From NCBI GenBank assembly GCA_025890175.1, contig JANPYM010000016.1, positions 597,036-661,035 on the forward strand: a stretch of 64,000 nucleotides of DNA. Reading direction: 5' to 3'. The notes beneath the pieces were generated by a model. It made no database searches. It was given only the letters and a program-made list of their open reading frames with translations, and was not told the DNA's origin. The translations under genes and the position numbers were made by a program. Positions 1-11,023 of this stretch are shown in pieces. The stretch comes from Ciborinia camelliae (lineage: Eukaryota; Ascomycota; Leotiomycetes; Helotiales; Sclerotiniaceae). Numbering within the stretch: the first letter of the stretch is position 1; each line of letters begins with the position of its first letter.

Positions 1-1570
1 GGGGGAGGGATAGGGGGTTAGCGAATGGTGTGTGGTGTATAGAATGGAGTTGGGGGAGAGGGGGGGAGAGGGGGGGGCATGCATCGATTGGGGGTTGTGA
101 AGTTAACAAGCTAGGAAAGTAGTTCCTCCCTCGTAAAGCTATTTGGCTAGCTTAGCAGGAACGAGACGGGGAAGATTTGAATGTATGATGTGCTTTCGTG
201 GATATCTTGGAACTATTGGGCGAGGACTTACCCACATGCAAGCTTATGGGATGATTATTATTGTTGCTGTTGGGGTTTCTAACTACTTTCTCTCTTTCTA
301 CCATCATAAGCATTCCCCATAGAGTTGATGCCTATCCGGCATCGGGATGCTCCGAGATAAATATGTTCATCTTTGAAGTTTGAACCAAGATCCCGCCTTT
401 ATAATATCAATCAATACCCTCCTGGGCACTGGGCAGGCAAAACTCTGCTGCTAAAACTCACTCATTCTACCTCATCCTATATCTCTCCTGGTGATGATGT
501 TATGTACTTGAGTTCCATTTCTTCGCTATGTGATATATATAGTATCCCCCTCCGTAAAACTAACAATCAACAGCACAATACCCGGAAGAAATATTCATCA
601 AGATTGTTAGTTGGGACAGGGGTGTTAGACTGCAGGGCTCTCTCGTCCGGCCCCACTCTCCTCGTCTGTCAGATAGCTCCATAGATAGGTCATGGTGGCG
701 AGCTGTGGCATTCGGCATCTCTTTTCCGGAAAGAATGTTGGTTGTGTGTGTGCACTACCTACTTCCAAGGTTGGGTAAGTAAGATCACCGCCACTTCGGT
801 TGTTGCTGTGATATTTCTATCTCGTCTCCTCTTTTCTCATCTTTATCATCTCATCTTTATCATGGTTACTCTACCCGTGGATATCTTCTTATTATATTAA
901 CATCGCAACGACTATCTACTTTAGATGCTGTTGATTTTTTTCTTCTAGATTTTGGGTTGGTTAGGTCTGGTTAGGTTTGCTTCGATATATTTTAATGGGA
1001 AGGTAAACGGATCTGAATTATTTATTATTGAGATTGAGATTGTTGGTTATAAAATTTAACGTCGATGCTAGGCTGTTGATCGGGCACTTCATTATATTCA
1101 GACTTCTTGAAGATAGAAAAGTATCTTCGAAGTCAGAGGCGTCTAGTTTTGATGAATACTCCACACGTCACGTTCACGGATTAAGTACAACGCACGCATT
1201 GCGCACGATCACGTCGACTTCTTGAAAGTTGGAAGCATACTAGGTGCTAGGTTCGAAGTAACTTGGGAATAGGGGCATATCCAGCAAGTCATAAAAAGTG
1301 CACTGAGGGCACTGCACTGCCGAACTCCAGATCAAAGCATTAGGTACTAGTAGGTGAACCTGTACTCCAGATCTGTGTGTTTCAATAATTTCTCCTTCTT
1401 TTTCTCTTTCTGATATGAATTTAGTGGTACAAAATCGTGACATGTATATATTTAGCAGGAATTTCTTCTAACGTAAATATATACCAGTGGGATCCCAGAA
1501 TTAATACATATATTTTCAAATTATTCTGCAAGACGTCGTTCCCGTTGGGATTTCGAGATTTCAAACCACA
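1..1570. other. Gene-free 5' flank
   Basis: No coding region can be supported. The first 90 bases are G-rich (runs of G and GA), followed by mixed sequence with pyrimidine-rich stretches around 790-870. Open frames here are short, lack family resemblance and overlap on both strands. Confidence 0.6.
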
Positions 1571-2628
1571 ATGAATACGCCTACCACGCGACAGCGGGAG
1601 CCACACAGGCTCAACAACATCAATATTGTCAATGAATCATTCGAGAGACCAACGCCACCTTCGATTGTAGCGGAGAATGTTTTTATTTTTATTCCGAACC
1701 TCATAGGTAAAAGTCTTCGGTTACATAGGTATTGAGACAAGTCGTTCTAATATCTACAGGATATGCTCGCATTGTTCTGGTCATTGCATCTCTCTACTAC
1801 ATGCCTCTCCATCCTAAAACATGCACTTTCCTCTACACCATCTCCTGTCTCCTCGATGCCGCAGACGGGGCCGCGGCACGAAAATTTAATCAATCCACAC
1901 GGTTTGGTGCAGTGCTCGATATGGTTATCGATCGCTGTACAACCTCCAGTCTGATGGTCTTTCTGGCCACCGCATTCCCGAGATGGAGCATCGTTTTTCA
2001 AATCCTTATCAGTCTGGATCTTGCTAGTCACTATATGCATATGTATGCTACTTTGGCGATGGGGGGTCGATCCCAGAGTCATAAACAGATGGACGTGAAA
2101 GTGCCGTGAGTTATGAAACTCTACTATACAAATAAGGTTCATGGACCCATAATATCAGCTAAGATTAAGCTAACATGAGCAGAATGTTCTTTTTGTCGTT
2201 TGTGCTATGAACGAGGCTTTTTTCATCGCTCTCTACCTTCTCTCCTTCTCTTTCTCCTCACCCCTACCCATATCGACCGTCGTCCAGGCAGGCGGTCAAT
2301 CAAGCTCAGGGGAGCCTGGGAACCTTCCAGATCCATCGTTGATCGGGACCTCATCTTGGAGTGCTGGATGGATGGAATCGGCAAGGTAAATTAAGACTCC
2401 TGAAAATTTTGCCAATGACAACTTGAAGAAGAATATTATATTAATTAACGTCTCGATCCTTTCAGAGCAAACAAGATGAATAGTTTTGGCCCTTGGATTC
2501 TCCTCTATGTCTCATCCATCTTTATGATCTTTAAACAGTATGTTAATATCATTCAATTGATCGAGGCCAGCAAACGTCTCGCGGAAGGTGACGTTGAGCT
2601 GAGGAAGAAGAAAATCATGCTCGCTTAA
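1571..2628 (+). pseudogene. CDP-diacylglycerol-inositol 3-phosphatidyltransferase copy with in-frame TGA
   Basis: Family role: phosphatidylinositol synthase joins CDP-diacylglycerol and myo-inositol in the ER membrane. Exons that restore the family order are 1571-1706, 1760-2136, 2183-2385 and 2466-2628, giving 293 codons. The CDP-alcohol phosphotransferase motif DGx2ARx8Gx3Dx3D is complete in exon 2 (DGAAAR, then G, D and D at the right spacing). LYYTNK and FKQYVN are also family-like. Codon 162 (2107-2109) is TGA, where the family usually has an aromatic residue before (I/L)LxLYYT. The sequence stays aligned on both sides. The strong GTGAGT donor at 2106 does not help, because splicing it to the acceptor at 2182 shifts the frame. 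Several conserved positions differ, so this is probably a decaying paralogue and not the essential gene. A sequencing error or readthrough cannot be excluded. Confidence 0.8.
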
Positions 2629-3471
2629 ATGCTACATGGTTACCCATATGAATTCAAAATTGGGAATGTATGAAGATTTATGTTTATGTCGGATTAGCTC
2701 GGGTGATATCCTCCTTGAGACTTGGGCTTTCCTTGCTTTTAGCAATTTTCCTACTGGAGCTTAGCTTCTATCCCTTGCTATCTCTATCTCCTTTATATAT
2801 AGAATGTCATCGCTTTCATTTCAGGAGGAACTTTATTTACTTTATTTACTTCATGACCTTCACAAACTTCTCAATATAACCCCTTCTCCCTGGCCAGGAA
2901 TACTCTATATGCATGCTATACTCCTTTTGCACATACCATACTTGCAGACTGCATCGATCTAAATGGGTTTTAGCCGATTCGGTAATGTGAACTGAGTAGT
3001 TCACCTGTGCTACATTACATTGAGCATGCGTGTGCGGAATATATGAATGAAATGGATACTGCAGATCATTTCCCTCCTGTACTCGCTCTTGGCTCACTTG
3101 CTGCGATGAGCTGTAGATATGTCGGGTTTTGACTCGCTCGCATGGCGTTTCTTTTTACTTGCTGCGCGGTTGAGCCTAGCCCCATGTATATGTATATATA
3201 TATTTAGTTATTCATCTTATTCAGCGGGGACGCATTGTACAGATGGATGTATATGTAACCTTACTCGAGTATATTTTTCCATCCATCAATCCGGGGCTTT
3301 ATAAGCCCCAAGGAGGGGGCCTTAAAAATTGCATATTTGGATTATATATAATCCCATAGTGGGATCCATTTAAATGGCTGCATTATTATATATCATGTGC
3401 TTGCTTATGATAGTGAGGATTGTTTCATTGGCAAGTTAGTTTTATATATGTTGTACTACCACGGTCTGTGT
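2629..3471. other. Intergenic region with small palindrome
   Basis: No gene is seen. Positions 3293-3309 form a short hairpin (GGGGCTT and AAGCCCC around a 3-base centre). Nothing else is recognisable. Confidence 0.5.
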
Positions 3472-3575
3472 AACTCGTGACGTAAGGTGATGAATAACTC
3501 ACGGCGTAGAGTGACAACTCATGACGTAGGGTGATAATTCATGACGTAGTGTAATAGTTCATGACGTAGTATATT
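3472..3575 (+). repeat. Five-unit tandem repeat, 20-bp period, carrying TGACGTA cores
   Basis: Units lie at 3472-3495 (with 4 extra bases), 3496-3515, 3516-3535, 3536-3555 and 3556-3575. The consensus is roughly AACTCATGACGTAGGGTGAT. Four of the five units carry TGACGTA, close to the CRE/ATF bZIP core TGACGT; unit 2 has GGCGTA. The array ends about 320 bases before the start chosen for the downstream methyltransferase gene, so it may act in that promoter. This role is inference from position and motif. Confidence 0.75.
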
Positions 3576-3892
3576 TGAAAATCAAGATGATAGAGATGTG
3601 GAATGAGAGGACTGATTTTTCTATTAAAAGGTAGCACTTTTCCGTTCCAAGGTTGTATCCGTCAGAAGGGCTAAGCGTCAAGTAAAGTCTGTGGACGCCG
3701 GACGGCTCTATCAGATTTTCCTACATCTTTTTCTATCGCAGTTAGGTATGTGTGACGTCTTGGTTCTATTTTATCTTGGGATTCTTATATACTTACATAG
3801 GTATATACAGCATATCAACACCTAACCACAACCCACCACCCAATCAACCTCTTCACTCCAAACGCAAACATGATCGCATCCGCTTATTAGAG

Positions 3893-4669
3893 ATGGAATC
3901 ATCATCCCAATACGACTCAATCGGCCACCACTACAGCGCCATCAAAAACCAACAAGCCACCTGCTTCGAACTAGCAGCCATCCGCACACACATAGGAGAT
4001 ATCACCGGCCTCCGCATCCTAGACCTTGCATGCGGAGCCGGATTCTACACGCGCAAGCTGGTGGAATGGGGTGCCAAAACGGTAGTCGGAATAGATATTT
4101 CCGCGGCGATGATTGAAGCCGCGCGAATCCACTGCGGAGCGAACTATCGGCATTTCGAGTTCTGGATTGCCGACTGCAGCAAGCCGTTGCTGAACATGGG
4201 CGAGAACTTCAAGTTTGACATCGTGCTCGCCATCTGGTTTCTCGACTACGCCGAGAATGAGAAAGAGCTCCTGGCCATGTGGCGCAACATTTTCTCCGCC
4301 CTCAAGCCGGGCGGCCGCTGTCTGGCCATCGTTCCCAATTTCGAGTATCTGCATTCCGGGTTTCCAAGCGCGTCTCGTCATGGCGTGACCCGCAAAATCC
4401 TGCACCCCGTGGAGCATGGCGTGAAGTTCCAAGTCACGGTGCATGAGCGCGACGAGAATTCAAAACCGTTGGTCTTCGAGGCGTATATGTGGGAGAGAGA
4501 ACTGTATGAGAAATGTGCGAGGAGGGTGGGGATGGAGATGAGGTGGATGGAATTTGTTGATCCGATGGTGGAGGGGTTGGATTTTGAGGGGTTTTTGGAG
4601 ATGCCACATTTTCAGTTTTTTGTGGCTTGGAGACCTGGGGGGGAGAGGGATGGTTTTTTCAAGGGGTAA
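3893..4669 (+). CDS. Class I SAM-dependent methyltransferase
   Basis: A 258-aa protein with the seven-stranded methyltransferase fold. Motif I is ILDLACGAGFYTRKL at about residues 43-57. An acidic residue follows in VVGIDIS at the end of strand 2. Motif II/III is represented by FDIVLAIWFLDYAENEKEL, with KPGG further on. The substrate cannot be read from the sequence; the layout resembles small-molecule methyltransferases of the UbiE/Tam type. The frame is open to 3752, but that extension reads as leader sequence (hydrophobic then Pro/Asn-rich), so I chose the ATG at 3893, immediately before the first family-like sequence (SQYDSIGHHYS). It is a single exon. The 3' half switches to a G-rich codon style after about 4500. 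Neighbours are the broken PI synthase upstream and the ankyrin gene convergent downstream. Confidence 0.8.
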   Translation: MESSSQYDSIGHHYSAIKNQQATCFELAAIRTHIGDITGLRILDLACGAGFYTRKLVEWGAKTVVGIDISAAMIEAARIHCGANYRHFEFWIADCSKPLLNMGENFKFDIVLAIWFLDYAENEKELLAMWRNIFSALKPGGRCLAIVPNFEYLHSGFPSASRHGVTRKILHPVEHGVKFQVTVHERDENSKPLVFEAYMWERELYEKCARRVGMEMRWMEFVDPMVEGLDFEGFLEMPHFQFFVAWRPGGERDGFFKG

Positions 4670-5734
4670 GAGTATGTCTTGTGACATGGAGGCTGGGAAA
4701 TTGATGGAAGGATGGAAGGATAATTATTAACACAGGTGAAGTGAGGGGACGGTGATGTCAGTGACATATTTGCCGAGAAATCTTAGGCTCGATGATTAGT
4801 AGCGAGCAGTCATATGAGAACCCTAAGAAAACTTTCTTTAAAGTATTTTTCTTGCACTGGTCATTCAAGAGGTCGCAGACTGGAGATAAGGATAGTAATA
4901 TTTTATGACGAATCTCTGGTACTCACCATCGTTGGGATTTGAAGAGACTCTAATAATGAGGGGCAAAATTTGAGTCGGATCTTGAATGATTTTGATATAG
5001 TATCAAGTATTTCATTTCTGTGGTTATTATTGTGACCACTTAATGATATAGTATCATATTCATATTGGGTATTATTAGTATAAAGGTAATATCAAGCCAT
5101 GCAATCCACTATTATCTTCCCGTTGATTTATCTACGCGGATATTAACTCCCCAATATTTCTCTTGTATATATACACGAATGGACTTCTAAAGGTTCAGTA
5201 ATAGCATATTGGACCGTACTTGGCTTACCCAAGATGATAAAGATCTATCATCTTCGCTCATCTATTTCGTATATATAGCAATCAATGGACCGACCTAGTG
5301 GCACAGAAGAACATCCCTCTGCTGCTTTTCCTCTTTCGGTAGTTTATATAACAAAAGTCCATTAACCGCCTCGATAGTTTCATAAGAGTTTATAAATTGT
5401 AGTCGTAGTACATTGCTTGGTTTGAAAAGAAATATCCAAAGCTATTGCAAGGATCGATGGATTGAACGCGATGAGATCTAAGGTTGGAGATCCTGCAGCT
5501 CCAGTTGAGCTTTTGTTCTTTGGATTCCCTTTTAGCGAAAATTTATGCGATGGAAAATGTGGGCCCCGATTGACGTATGATAGGGTCGATAACTTTGTTA
5601 CGGGATGAGAAGAAGGAGAAGCAGGTTCTCATCTCAAGGTCACAGGCCGGTATACGTATTCCACGACCAGGCTCCCCACGGCATCAACTAAAATCACAAT
5701 CACAACAACATTTCCTCTTCTCGACTAACCTTTT
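4670..5734. other. Intergenic region
   Basis: A spacer between convergent genes, A+T-rich around 4980-5280. No coding or RNA gene was recognised. Confidence 0.5.
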
Positions 5735-8157
5735 TCAAGTCGCATCAACACCCCAAGCCTGAAGCTGCGTCGGCTCCAACACAGCTCTATAAACGATCAA
5801 AGCCGACACAACAGCCAATCGTTTCTGTAACTTATCAAACCCTTCTTGATCATTTGCCTGTAGATGACTCTGCAAATGATCCTGCGCAAGCATTCGATAA
5901 CTGCTTCCATCTGGTGTTCGACAATTCACACGAGCCCCGTGTTGAAGTAGAATGGCAACACAGTCACAATAGCCTTTGCATATAGCGTGATATAGTGCAG
6001 TGTGACTATCTCGATCTTTCTGATGGATATTAGCGCCACTCTGGCAAAGTAATTGGACGACCGCTTTTGTAGCGGATTCATTGATGGGAGATGGCGATTC
6101 AATGATGGCTGCGAGAAGGGGTGTTCGACCGGCTTGGTCACAGTGGTTGATATCTGCTCCGAAGAAAATATATTGCTTGAGCTTATTGAGACGCCTTTCG
6201 GTATCTTCTAGAGTGCAAGCTTTGGGTGGTAGGACTAAACAATGGAGAGCATTACTACCCGTACTGTCTTCGGCATTTGGGATGGAATCTGCCACTTTGG
6301 GATTAGAGTTCCTGAGGACCGCGATACGATTTTGTGTTTCCTCAATTGAATTCCCCGGGATTTCTGTCTGTGTGATGAATCGATTGGCAATATTTTCGTA
6401 AACTACTATTGCTTGTGCGTAGCCGACATGGCCATATGATGCATAAGGATTTTGAGCTTGTGCAACGTTTCGTATATGCTGTGCGGCATTAAGACCTTGA
6501 TTATCACGAAGCGAGAATTGTATTGCCCTTTCTGGTCCGTAAAAGTCTACGAGGTCGTGGTATACATGAGGGAGTATTGGATTTCGAAGAAGACCATGTA
6601 GCACCGTTCGACCATTATGATCGCGCTGCTCTAATAAACCGCTATTCTTAAACATTTCGAGGAAATTGATCAGGTCATCACTAAATCGACTGGCATCCAA
6701 AACATGTAGGAAGCTCTGACCGATTGCATTCAATCGTCCAGGATTGATACCTGATACAATCATGTATTCAAGAACTTCCTTTCGTCCAGCTGCTGCGACA
6801 TAGTGAAGTGGAGTATTTCCTACCCCGTCAAGTTCGTCCTTCTTTAATACATGTCCTAGTATTGTGAGAATATGATGGTCCGGCAAGTCGATCATACACA
6901 TGCAGATAGCATGGATTTGAGTTACTCCACAAGCACATACGATCCTTTTCCCGAGTGCAACTTCCATGTGGTCATTTCTGCAAGGCATTGTGTGTAGTAT
7001 GGATAGTCGGCGTAAAGGATCTAACTTCTGCCGCAGAACAGAGTCCATGTCATTGGATGGAATCATGGAATTGGCATCAAAGAGCTGGTAATAAGCTTGA
7101 TCTGGACTTTCAGGTCTCGTATCGACCATCTCAAGGTCTCCATTGATGGAGGCCTCCCGTTCCTCTTGGATATTATCATCGATTTCTTGGTATTTTGCAA
7201 CTCTTTCCACAGCTTCCATTGAATAATATCCGGAATCGGTATCGGCTTTGACAGTGGAAGGTGGTACTGTTAGAACGCTAGGGTCAATATATTCGGAAAT
7301 ACAATTGTTCTGCCCTTGGATGCCGCCCCAACTAGCTGCTTCATGGGAGACGAACGAGCTCGCCGAAGAAGGCAATGTAGCACCGGTTGGAATATTGTCG
7401 CTGGTAGGTTCCTCCAAAGCTCTGGGCAGAAAATCTATATGATTTAGTCGGAGAGAAAGACCTAGCTGCGTAGAATCTTGTGTCATGCTGTATTTGGTCA
7501 CTTTTCTGTCAAGTGGCTCTATATCATTAGTTATTGTGTTCCATTTGATGGCACCAAGAGTTGGAGAGTCAGCCAAACCATGTGGTGTGTCCAAGGCATC
7601 TTGAGAGAAATAGGCCAGGTCAGCATCAGCATCTAGGCCTGGTACGTCAGATGCAACCGATAAATCGTTCTGGACGAGGCCAAGTCGCATTTTCCCATTC
7701 CATGCAGCAGCTTCTTGTCGCAATCGACTCCTGAATATTTGCCTGAATTGTGGATTCAGAGGGTAGCCCCATGATTCCAATCTGTTGTCACACGTCCGAG
7801 GTCTGTTGTACAAGTCAATCATTGTATGTGAGAACCCAACTATTGTACTTACGATTGATTTGAGAATCGACAACCCGCAGCAGTAATTTCTCGCAATATC
7901 CCAGCGGAGCTGAAATTTCGCATGTAGTAAAAGAAGATATCTCGTTTCTGTGCTTCCCATTCGTAATGCTTCCTGACCTCAGATAATTTCAATGGTTTCA
8001 TGTGGATGGAGTTTGGTTTGCTGATACGTTTTCGCTCTTCGCGTTCCTCGTAGCATGCTTGTAGGAATTCTTGTCCATGGACGGTCTGTAAGAAAGCAAA
8101 GCAACGCTCGCATTCTCGTGATGAGATATCGGACGAATCGGCAGTGGAGGTAGACAT
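5735..8157 (-). CDS. Ankyrin-repeat protein with unknown N-terminal region
   Basis: Two exons, 8157-7853 and 7802-5735, joined across a 50-base GTAAGT...CAG intron in phase 2, give 790 aa. The first ~130 residues are charged and contain RECERCF and a stretch rich in E/R; I do not recognise this domain. A long acidic, probably disordered linker follows. A Cys/His cluster (VCACG then HAICMCM) precedes ankyrin repeats, recognisable by GNTPLHYVAAAGRKEVLEYM, NGRTVLHGLL, GRTPLLAAI and SHTALYHAICKGYCDCVAILL near the C-terminus. Ankyrin repeats bind proteins. No enzyme or DNA-binding domain is visible, so the role is unknown. The start at 8157 is the first ATG of the open frame. Confidence 0.85.
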
Positions 8158-9977
8158 GTTGACTGTATGGGTCTCCTGAACTGATCCGAAGCTTCAATGA
8201 GTCGAAACTTCGCAAAGCTATCATGAAATAATTCAAATTCGTGGTAGCAATACGTGTTCGCAATGTTCGGCAAAGAATTTATCAAGCGGAATGTCCGGTT
8301 GTAAATAACTCATTGAATATACTTAAATGGAAAATATCACCGGAGATCTTACAACTTCTGGTGATATCAACAATTTTCCTCGAACTTCTTCATTAAATGG
8401 GAAATCGATTTTGAGAATCACACATTGGCTGTGGAGGCCTCGGGAACCGCCAAAAGGCTCAAAGGTTGTCATCAAGCCTTGCGAGGCTGGACCTGGATTT
8501 TGTCAAAACTCCAGCACGATTAACCGCTACAAAGCACATAGAAATGTATTTCGAAAATCATATACAATGAAACCGAACCAGTTTGTCATAGCAACATGAC
8601 AATGAAGTAAAGAGAGGAATGTTGAAGTAACAGAAGCACCACAAGGAAAGCTGATGAGGGGCGATGAGCATATCAACATATTGCGAATGCATCACTACGT
8701 GGTGGACAAGCATATTTTTCCTGTTCTTATGCTTATCCATTTCTGAAGGCTTGCGTTGTGAACTTATAGTGACACCACTGGTCTTGGCTAAGGCTCATTC
8801 GGTCATTGGGTTGCGTTGAAGCGATTTTGCGAACTTGCGAGCAGGGGCCAGAAGGTATGGATGCTCTATATGATGAGCGGCACAGTACAGTTACGGTGTT
8901 CATGAATGATACTTCACGTTCATTGAAGTTCTTGTGTGGTTTGGTCGTCCCTTAACTGGGGATGGATGAACCACCATCCGAATGAAGTTGACGAGGGGAG
9001 TTGGTGGAGAGAAAGTGGCTGAGGGAAGTGTGGCAGGGGTTTTATCATGTGATTCAATATTCTAGATATAATGAATGGAAACATTGAAGAGACCTAGGTA
9101 TGGCTAGGCGGTATGAATGCCTAAAAGCTCTTGATATATTGTGTAATACCTAGACATCATTCAATATGATAAGAACGTTGGCTTGAATGACTTCACCCAT
9201 ATGGTATGTTATACAGAAGACCATTGGTCACATGACGGTATGATTACAGCCTCACTCTCGAACTCGAAAGTCCGAATGGAAGATAAGCTGACCTCCTGTT
9301 TCCATAGATTGTTACACTGCCACACATAATATTGACGACGTACTTATGATATCTTATCAATCCACGAAGATCACCCCATTTTTCATATCAAAATGTGTCA
9401 CGCCACACATCATGTTGTATTTAGATGTTAACCCAAGTTCGGGACTGCCGAGGATGAGGGATCATGAGATTGTGTGGAATCAACGATACACTGAGTCTTT
9501 AATGGTTTGTATCCGATTGGGTACTTATGTTGTCGTTGTACTGTTCGTACAACCCTCTTGCATGAGCTTGCAGCGTTGGTTGTAATTACAGCATCCGCAT
9601 GTGCTAATCTTGATATATTTCAAGGCAGGAAATAGTCCCAATGGAAGTACCCGGTAAAAAAAGGTGAACGCTGTACACCTCACACCACAAAGCAAGTTAC
9701 ATTACAGATGCACGTATGTATGTGATCACATATGTAACAATCTTGATCGTTTATTAACTACTTTGAAATTCACCTAATGAATTTATGTACATATGACCAA
9801 AACGCCTTGTCTCCGAATCCAAATCCAGATATCTATCCGTGGTATCTTTTTTATTCGCTTCTGAGTCCCTCACTATCTGATGATGCGTGAGGTCCAAACG
9901 ATATGGTTGGTATCCCAAATGCAAAACTTTATCAATGGTATCATTCTAATCTCAACGCCCATTTGCTTCCCAGGCTT
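8158..9977. other. Intergenic region
   Basis: A long spacer between two minus-strand genes, holding the promoter of the ankyrin gene and the 3' flank of inositol oxygenase. Only short unsupported frames were seen. One ACCTAGGT motif lies near 9091. Confidence 0.5.
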
Positions 9978-11023
9978 TTACCACAAGATGGTGGTTGGAA
10001 AGTACTTCTTAATAAGGCCTATATAATATTCCTGTAAAAAGTTAGCTTGCCCAGTTTTATGTAGTTGCAGATCGTCGTACCTTAATCTCTTCCACCTTTA
10101 CGGGGTTGTCACTCTTGCTGTAGAGGTCGTATGGGTTGAAGCTCAGCACGACACTCTTCGTTTTATGATCTTCCTCATTCATAAAATATTCGTATGCGTT
10201 CTCGGTATGCCATGGGTAAAATGAATGATACCTTATCATTGCGAGTGCTTCAGGTGGCAATGAGCATTGATCTTTGAGAACCAGGTACAGGTATTCATCA
10301 TGACCCCACGATATCATGAGATTATCCAATCCACAGCCTTTGGAGTAAATACCGTACTTGGTGCTATAGACTGGATGATTAAAGTCTGGGTTGTTCTTGA
10401 AAGAGTCGTAGAGTTTGATGTCTTTGGAGAATTGGCAGCCTACTGGAAAGGTATCTCCAACAACTTCCCACTGACCCGCAGCGTCATGGAGCATCCATAA
10501 TTTGCCCAAATCATGAACGAGCCCGGCCACTATCAACGCTTCATCCCTGCCATCCCGCCGCATTGCCTCGGCCGTTTGCAAAAGGTGCTCAATCTGAGTG
10601 ACACTGGTGTCGGGGTCCGAATTATCAACAAATTCCTCGAGCTTTTGCATAGCTTCCCATATACCCATTGGGATCTTCTTCCTGTTTTCGAACTTTTCAC
10701 GAACTTTAACGTTGTAATCGTAAGTCTGCTTCTCATGCTGTCTGGCACAATGTTAGCCTGTAGGTAATACCGAGAAAACAAGAGGTTTATTCTTACTCTT
10801 TATAGAATTCTTTCACATGAGCTTCTGCTTCTTCATACTGCCGGAATTTTGTCTTGTCTTTCTCAGCGTCAAACTTGGATTTGTTTTCCAAATCTCTCTT
10901 CATGTCTTGCCGGATTCGATTGAGCTCTTCAATTTTGTCTGCCGTTTCCTCCAACGCCGGACCATCTTGGCCATTGTGGATTGGCATGGCTGGATGTACT
11001 TGAGGTGCCATGGTTGAAGACAT
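9978..11023 (-). CDS. myo-Inositol oxygenase
   Basis: Cleaves myo-inositol with O2 to D-glucuronate using a di-iron centre in an HD-domain fold, in the cytosol. Exons 11023-10797, 10741-10081 and 10031-9978 give 313 aa, normal for fungal members. Iron ligands are visible as HDLGK (about 130), SWGHDEY (about 202) and RYHSFYPWH (about 229). GDTFPVGC and the C-terminal EYYIGLIKKYFP are also diagnostic. Both introns are short GT-AG (55 and 50 bases). In intron 1 the acceptor at 10742 keeps the frame, whereas the earlier ACAG does not. The first ~70 residues are charged and variable. It is the first committed step of the glucuronate route; the polyol dehydrogenase and KduD-like gene lie 4-7 kb away. 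Confidence 0.95.

Noticed and set aside
2106..2182. Alternative intron from the GTGAGT donor that would remove the TGA of the PI synthase copy
   Set aside because: The phase does not match at the only good acceptor, and a conserved segment (LYYTNK) would be lost.
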